Positions 58,258 through 64,000 of a stretch of DNA of 64,000 nt are shown here, one piece after another (positions within the stretch are counted from its first letter, which is position 1; the number at the start of each line of letters is the position of its first letter). Made by a program: the position numbers and the translations under genes. The stretch lies in contig JAIGNY010002242.1 of assembly GCA_020152595.1 (NCBI GenBank), positions 602,501-666,500 of the forward strand, written 5' to 3'. The DNA comes from Chiridota heheva (lineage: Eukaryota; Echinodermata; Holothuroidea; Apodida; Chiridotidae). The notes beneath the pieces are model-generated. The model did no database searches, had not been told where the DNA came from, and saw only the letters and a list, made by a program, of their open reading frames with translations.

Positions 58258-59625
58258 TTTGTTTGTTTGTTTGATGATGGCTTAATGGCACCACAACAAC
58301 TCAGGTCAAATTGTGCCTGAGAGGTCAGATCATTCTAGAGTAGGAAGGAAAGGAAGCAGGGGGAGAATGAGAGAAAGTTAAGGACAAAAGGTCAGAAAGC
58401 TGTGATCGTGAGAGGAGGTGCATGGTTGAAACAAAAACAAAGTAGAGAGGGGGTGGAAGAGGAGAATTAAATATGGTCGTAGAGGGAGGCATGATGAAGG
58501 AAGGAGATAATTTTATCCAGAGGATTTTTCTGGAAGAGCTCAGCAATTGAGTTGTAGGGAGCGAGGGAAGCTCTGGGAAGGTTGTACAGGGGGCAAACAA
58601 GGAGAACGTGATGGATTGTGAGGGTGCAATGGCAATTGTTGCAGAGGAGTTGAGGGAGCCAATAAGGAGGTGGGAGTGGGTGAGATGAGTGTGACCGATT
58701 CTAAGACGGGTAATATGAACGTTGTCAATACGAGAGAGGTTGTTGATGGTGGCTTTGATCGGAATTGTGGGCTGGATAACATAGGGTTTGTTATCAATTT
58801 GGGACTTCCATGAGGTTTGCCAGCGGTCACGAACAAGGGAAGCGATAAGCGGTTTGATGTTAGAGAGGGTTTTGGGAAAAGGGGCAGGGAGGAGGGTGAG
58901 GGCAAGCTTAGCGGCTGCATCAGCCCTGTCATTACCCGGGATGCCAACATGGCTGGGTATCCAGAAGAAAAGAATACTTTTCCTGCAGAGGGTGGGAGAA
59001 AGGAGTTTGCGGAGGAGGAGGTGGCATGTGAGGTTATCCCATTTAAGATTGAGTAAAGAAGTAGGAACAGCCTTTGAGTCGGAGAAATTAACAAAGTGGC
59101 TGAGCAGGGAGAACTCAATAAAGTTGACAGCAAGGAGAATGGCCTTAGCCTCGGCTGAAAAGATGGATGAGTAGTCGGGAAGTCTGCTACTGAGGGTGAT
59201 GTCTTGGATGACCGCAGCAGCAGCTGTCTTGTTGCCGTCCTTGGACCCATCAGTATAGATGGAGGTGTAATTTGAGAGTTGGTCTTTGACTTGGTTGTGG
59301 AGATTGATGAAGAGGTTAGGATGGGTTTGAGCTTTGTGATGAGTGGAGAGGCCCAGGTGGACACAAGGGAGGAGGGTGGCCCAAGGAGGAAAAGTGGGCT
59401 AGGAGAAGGTGCTGAGAGTGGTGGGGTTGATGCCGAGATGGAAGAGGTCTAATTTAATGCGTAAGCTGAAGGGAGGGGATAAGGTTTAAGTCCTATAAAA
59501 AAAAGGGTGGAGAAATTAGTGTACCTAATGAGGTTGTAAACAGGGTTCTGGTTGTTGGTGAGGACCTTAAAAGCATAGGATAGGCTAAGCTTTCTACATC
59601 TAAGTAGAAAGGAGGGTTCATAACA
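58258..59625 (-). mobile_element. 5'-truncated LINE A copy inside the 42-bp satellite
   Basis: About 1.37 kb on the minus strand, closely matching 12171-13525 of LINE A from the (AAAC)3 tail through the C-terminal domain and RNase H to the end of RT, where it stops at AAGTAGAAAGGAGGGTTC. Its 11-bp target duplication is ATAGTAACAAG. The RNase H Glu is kept here (FSAEAKAILLA at about 59160), unlike in LINE A. Five or six extra bases (ATAACA) lie at the 5' junction. Confidence 0.92.
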
Positions 59626-60135
59626 ATAGTAACAAGCTGTTCATACACATATTATTCTTATTATGCCATAATAGCTCGCTGTTCAAACACATATTATTCT
59701 TATTATGTCATACACATATTATTCTTATTATGCCATAACTCGCTGTTCATACACATATTATTCTCATTATGCCATAACTTGCTGTTCATACACATATTAT
59801 TCTTATTATGCCATAATAACTCGCTCTTCATACACATATTATTCTTATTATGCCATAATAACTCGCTGTTCATACACATATTATTCTTATTATGCCATAA
59901 TAACTCGCTGTTCATACGCATATTCTTATTATGTCATAATAACTCGCTGTTCATACACATATTATTCTTATTATGCCGTAATAGCTCGCTGTTCATACAC
60001 ACATTATTCTTTTTAGGCCGTAATAATTCGCTGTTCATACACACATTATTCTTATTAGGCCGTAATAATACGCTGTTCATGCACACATTATTCTTATTAG
60101 GCCGTAATAATTCGCTGTTCATTCACATATTATTT
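59626..60135. repeat. 42-bp satellite array, second block
   Basis: Same monomer as 51725-53660, about 12 copies. The rightmost ones share a diverged form (CATTATTCTTATTAGGCCGT, AATAATTCGCTGTTCATACA). The left part continues the array cut by the LINE. Confidence 0.92.
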
Positions 60136-60139
60136 TAAT

Positions 60140-61700
60140 AAAATCATTCAAATTTGATCAGTCAATCTCTTCCTCAAAAACTAACAAATATGTTATAATC
60201 AAAGTTTAAAGACTGCATTTTCTTCTCAATAGCATTTTGTATCTTGCTAACAGAAGAATAAACAATAACTAAAAACAATAAGTTTGGATCTCAATTAGCA
60301 ACTTACACCTTCCTTGAAAGAAAATGGTAACAATGAACAATGGAAATTTTACTTCAAAAGTACTGATTCAAGGTCTGATTAGCAGTAAAAACAAAATAAA
60401 ATCTGGTTTGAAAAGAATTTAAACAATTAAGATATACAGTTGGATGACCTCCAAGGATAGAATATTGTGCAGATTCTTCAAATTTAATTAAGAGAGACCA
60501 TCAAAATTTCTAGTGGGTATTAACTCTGAATGAATGGGGCACTTGAAAGCATCACTTTCTCCTGCTTGTCAAGTGGAGAGTTTTCAATTAACTACAAAAT
60601 GGTAATTTTACATTAGGTTTACAACGGATATGTGACATACTGTATAGGGGCATCTGAAGTTCTCAACAAATAAGAACATGATCTTAATTCCATGGAGAGC
60701 ATACATAGCTACTTTTAAACACAAAGTTAAGTGCATGGTTTTTGAAAGAAAATCCCACTACAAACATAAGCAAAAGTATTAGAGCAAATGGTTTTAGGCA
60801 GGCAACTTGCACTGCACAGCCAGTGCAGCCACTGGGGACATTTGGAAAAAATTACCATATGGTAGTATTCAACGAATAGCTACCTGTGAGACTTGAGTTT
60901 AGATTATCAGCTACACAAACATTCTTGTTTTACTTACTATTAAAAGAGTTTACCGGTACATGAGCAGCTACACAAACATTCTTGTTTTACTTATTATTAA
61001 AACGAGCATTATATTTTGAGGACAAAATTGTTTAAAATTTAAAAATAGAAAATTCAGTGATTGAATTATGGTTGATCAAAGTTTGAGAATTTTTTGAAAC
61101 TTTGTGATATAATTTTTCTATTATTATCAACAACTCAAAATTCTTTTACAATTCCTTACAATTCTTTCCTTACTTATTATTTTGAAGCATCTCTTAGTCA
61201 ATTCTTTGTTTGTTTACATGATCCTCCCTTGTGGGACTCCCTTATGGAGTATACTGTATATCGATGCCAAGCTATACAGTAGAAGACACTGACTACAGCA
61301 ACTGCCAGTCTCATGTACCAAATATTTTACATCTATGATATGGAAATGCAAATGGCAAACTATAGAAACCCAGAAAACTAGACAAAAATTTGATCTCGGC
61401 ACTCAATTCAAATCTACGATCTCATAACTCGAAGAAATATAAAATATTTAATGTGTCAAGTACATAATTGAAGCCCTATAAATATCTGCACTAATAAAGC
61501 TATTGTTTACATCTGTGAGCTAAAGACAGCTCTCTGGATATATGCATGTGTATAAGCTATAATCCCTGACAAAATCAATGACAAAAAACATGAGTGATTC
61601 ATGTCTTATTCAATTCGTGTCTCATTCACATAAATTTGCAAGCACATGCTACTCACACCCCTCCCCCTCCCTTTCTAATATTTTGGCTGCAAAATGCCAA
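60140..61700. other. Non-coding stretch, no gene seen
   Basis: AT-rich, with a 37-bp direct repeat AGCTACACAAACATTCTTGT plus TTTACTTA at 60909 and 60964. No conserved protein blocks. Confidence 0.55.
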
Positions 61701-61704
61701 TATT

Positions 61705-62293
61705 GTTTGTTTGTTTGATGAGGGCTTGATGGCACCACGACAACGAGGGTCAAATTGTGCCTGAGAGGTCAGATCATTCTAGAGGTAGGAAGGAAAGGAA
61801 ACAGGGGGAGAATGGGAGAAATTAAAGAACAAAAAGTCAGAAAGCTGTGATCGAGAGAAGAGGTGCATGGGTGAAGCAAAAACAAAGTAGAGAGGGGGTG
61901 GAAGAGGAGAATTAAATATGGTTGTAGAGGGAAGCATGACGAAGGAAGGAGATGATTTTATCCAGAGGATTTTTCTAGAAGAACTCAGCAATTGAGTTGT
62001 GGGGAGTGAGGGAAGCTCTGGAAAGGTTGTACAGGGGGCAATCAAGGAGAACATGATGGATTGTGAGGGTGCAATGGCAATTGTTGCAGAGGGGTTGGAG
62101 GGAGCCAATAAGGAGGTGGGAGTGAGTGAGGTGGGTGTGACCAATTCTAAGACGGGTAATATGAACGTTGTCAATACGAGAGAGGTTGCTGATGGTGGAT
62201 TTGAACGGAATTGTGGGCTGGATGACTTGGAGTTTGTTATCAATTTAGGAGTTCCATGAGGTTTGCCAGCGGTCACGAACAAGGGAAGCGATA
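61705..62293 (-). mobile_element. Short 5'-truncated LINE A copy
   Basis: About 590 bp on the minus strand with the same (AAAC)3 tail and 3' UTR as LINE A (GAGGTCAGATCATTCTAGAG), reaching the region just after RNase H and ending at GGGAAGCGATA. The C-terminal Cys/His region is covered. No clear target duplication was seen. Confidence 0.88.
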
Positions 62294-62299
62294 TGGAGG

Positions 62300-63610
62300 A
62301 AGATAGCTGTTCAGTTTTAGCGGGGATTGTCTGAATTGTATATGAATTGTATAGAGGGATTTCATCATGTGACTCTAACTCAACTAGACTCTATTTTGCA
62401 AGGCGGCGCCGTCGTTGCGTTTCACGTGTCTTCACACAGCTCAGTTACATCACATGTACAACAAACATACTACATGCTAACCTACCAGTACCAGTGCAGC
62501 GAATTTTACTATTTGCAATTTTTTGTTCGCTTTCTGATTGTTCGCTATACGCCAGCTGATTGTTCGCTATACTCAGACAAAGCTTACATACCTGATATAA
62601 AGTGTACACTGCAAATCCTAGTGTGAAACAAGTTGAAGCCGTCACATTATACAGCAGAAACCTACATTGAATATCGATCAAGATCAGATGGAAATCGAGA
62701 AAATGTCTTTTTATTCCCTCGCACATCTATTAGTGCAACCAATAGCACAGCAAGATTCCGGCATAATCATCTTACAAAAATAATTTTATATAACAACATG
62801 CAAACGTTTCAAATGAAACACAAATTTAAAGGTTAATAAGCAAATAAATATGTAAACTTTCTCTTTCTCTTTTTCAAATTTTTAAAAGCATTACACAATC
62901 TAACAGCCTGGAAAATGTATACAAAGCTTACTGCTCCTGCTTATATATGATATAAAGTAGTGTTCAAATGATTTTCCCTCACGTAGAATGGCCCTCCTAA
63001 AATCGGACCATTCCACTTGGAGTAAAGTCCTTTTGCTGAGTACATTGAATGCGTACACCAAATGTTGAAAATATAACGGACCATGGTACAAATGGTCACC
63101 AAAATGCAGGGGCAATGCACCTGGGCCCGGATTCCAAGGAAGCCCGGGTCATAAGAGACCATACACATTATATGGGAGCCAGGATTTTAAGTTTTCCTTC
63201 TAGGTCCCCAAATTTTTAGTTTTCACCCAGGACCCGCGATTCCTCTCGACAGCACTGTCAGTGGTGGCCCAACAACCAGCTTGGCCACGGGGTGAGTGAG
63301 TGTGAGTGAGTTTAAAACAAACAAACAGTACTAATTGTCTATATTTCTGATATCAGCTTTTCCTATTTTTTCTTTCTTTTTCTTTTAAATTTTTTTCTTT
63401 CTCTCAAAACAAAAAAATCCTTGGTTTGTAAGCTTGCGTGATGGACTGGGTTCGTAACTCAAACTGGTTCCGCAAAACCACGATTTTGGTCTGACTCATG
63501 TTTGATGAAAAACCGAAAGTACTAAAAAGATCTAAATCACTGTAAAAAAATTGCTAAAAGATGGTAAAAATTGGTTTTCTTTTGATTTCAATTCTGGTAC
63601 ATTTGTGAGA
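62300..63610. other. Non-coding stretch with minor repeats
   Basis: GCTGATTGTTCGCTATAC occurs twice at 62534-62572. A GC-rich patch lies at 62400-62430 (GGCGGCGCCGTCGTTGCG). At 63285-63330 GTGAGTGAGTGTGAGTGAGT is followed by AAACAAACAAACAG, which may be the 3' end of an unidentified plus-strand retroelement. No gene was recognised. Confidence 0.5.
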
Positions 63611-63619
63611 GCACATAAC

Positions 63620-63699
63620 TTTAGATTTAATGGAAGGAACAGTACACAGCAGCTCAGTATACTCAGCTACTGTCTACTGTTCCTTCCATTAAATCTAAA
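63620..63699. repeat. Near-perfect 80-nt inverted repeat (hairpin)
   Basis: The arms TTTAGATTTAATGGAAGGAA plus CAGTA and the reverse complement (TACTG plus TTCCTTCCATTAAATCTAAA) are identical over 25 bp. The inner parts ACAGCAGCT and AGCTACTGT pair with one mismatch, and the centre is AGTATACT, itself a palindrome. Only three mismatched pairs are found over the 80 nt. It could be a young foldback tip or a hairpin-forming transcript. Confidence 0.85.
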
Positions 63700-63904
63700 A
63701 TTGTATTATCTTTTTTTGGTAAATCATTATGTGCGTCAATGTTATTGTGATGTCTGTCACTTTCATGACTGTGATGTGCGTAAATTACACTGAAATAATT
63801 ATCAACATTATTTACAGAAAATACTGTGATTAAAACATCATTAGCTGCTATCATATAACAGTGCAGTTATAGTTACTGTAATGCACTTTATGGTCAAAGA
63901 TATG

Positions 63905-64000
63905 ACAGGTGAAAAACCGGTTTTCCGATTAATACCTGTTTTCCGGTTAAAACCGGTTTTTGTTTTGGCAACCGACCGGTTTCAAGTCGGTGTAAACCGT
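63905..64000. repeat. Cluster of AACCGGTT palindromes at the window edge
   Basis: AAAACCGGTTTT-type motifs recur at about 63912, 63945-63960 and 63973-63999 (ACCGACCGGTTTC, GTAAACCG). The cluster is cut by the window end. Confidence 0.6.

Noticed and set aside
62395-62440. GC-rich patch as promoter or first exon of SMG5
   Set aside because: No SMG5 N-terminal protein blocks, no matching splice donor phase, and it borders a truncated LINE copy.

Overview
This is metazoan nuclear DNA, AT-rich and packed with repeats, most likely from a marine invertebrate (echinoderm-like is plausible but not proven). The evidence is GT-AG introns, tRNA-derived SINEs, non-LTR retrotransposons of the RNase-H-bearing I/Nimb kind, small DNA transposons and several satellite arrays. 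No prokaryotic, organellar or viral gene organisation was seen.

The only host gene I can support is a piece of SMG5 (EST1/SMG family, nonsense-mediated mRNA decay) on the minus strand. Four exons at 45370-45493, 18625-18787, 10861-10953 and 417-585 join in frame with GT/AG boundaries and encode part of the N-terminal 14-3-3-like/TPR domain. The 5' exons lie above 45.5 kb or beyond the window, and the 3' exons, including the PIN domain, lie beyond position 1. The introns are about 26.6, 7.7 and 10.3 kb, and almost everything else from 0.6 to 45.4 kb is repeat material inside them.

Layout: 0.2-3.5 kb holds a 73-bp duplication, a tRNA SINE ending 38 bp from a SMG5 splice acceptor, a 290-bp tandem repeat and two minisatellites. 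3.8-7.8 kb holds a plus-strand LINE fragment abutting a decayed, intronless minus-strand copy of an uncharacterised multi-copy gene. 12.17-17.34 kb is a nearly full-length I/Nimb-type LINE (LINE A) with a 12-bp target-site duplication (TSD). 17.6-30.3 kb contains copies of a 577-bp foldback element, one with a matching empty site nearby, plus two SINEs and smaller elements. 33.96-35.1 kb is a G-rich minisatellite. 35.74-44.68 kb is a nest: foldback element, interrupted by LINE B, interrupted by a second A-type LINE.

The region above 48.5 kb, whose relation to SMG5 is unknown, is mainly satellite: a 60-bp array with a 1.27-kb higher-order repeat (48.5-51.7 kb), a 42-bp array (51.7-53.7 and 59.6-60.1 kb) split by a 5'-truncated LINE A copy, a 967-bp hAT-like nonautonomous element, a 24-bp minisatellite, a foldback mini-element, another truncated LINE A copy at 61.7 kb, and a near-perfect 80-nt inverted repeat at 63.6 kb.

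All family names rest on motif recognition without database search. Boundaries without TSDs are approximate.
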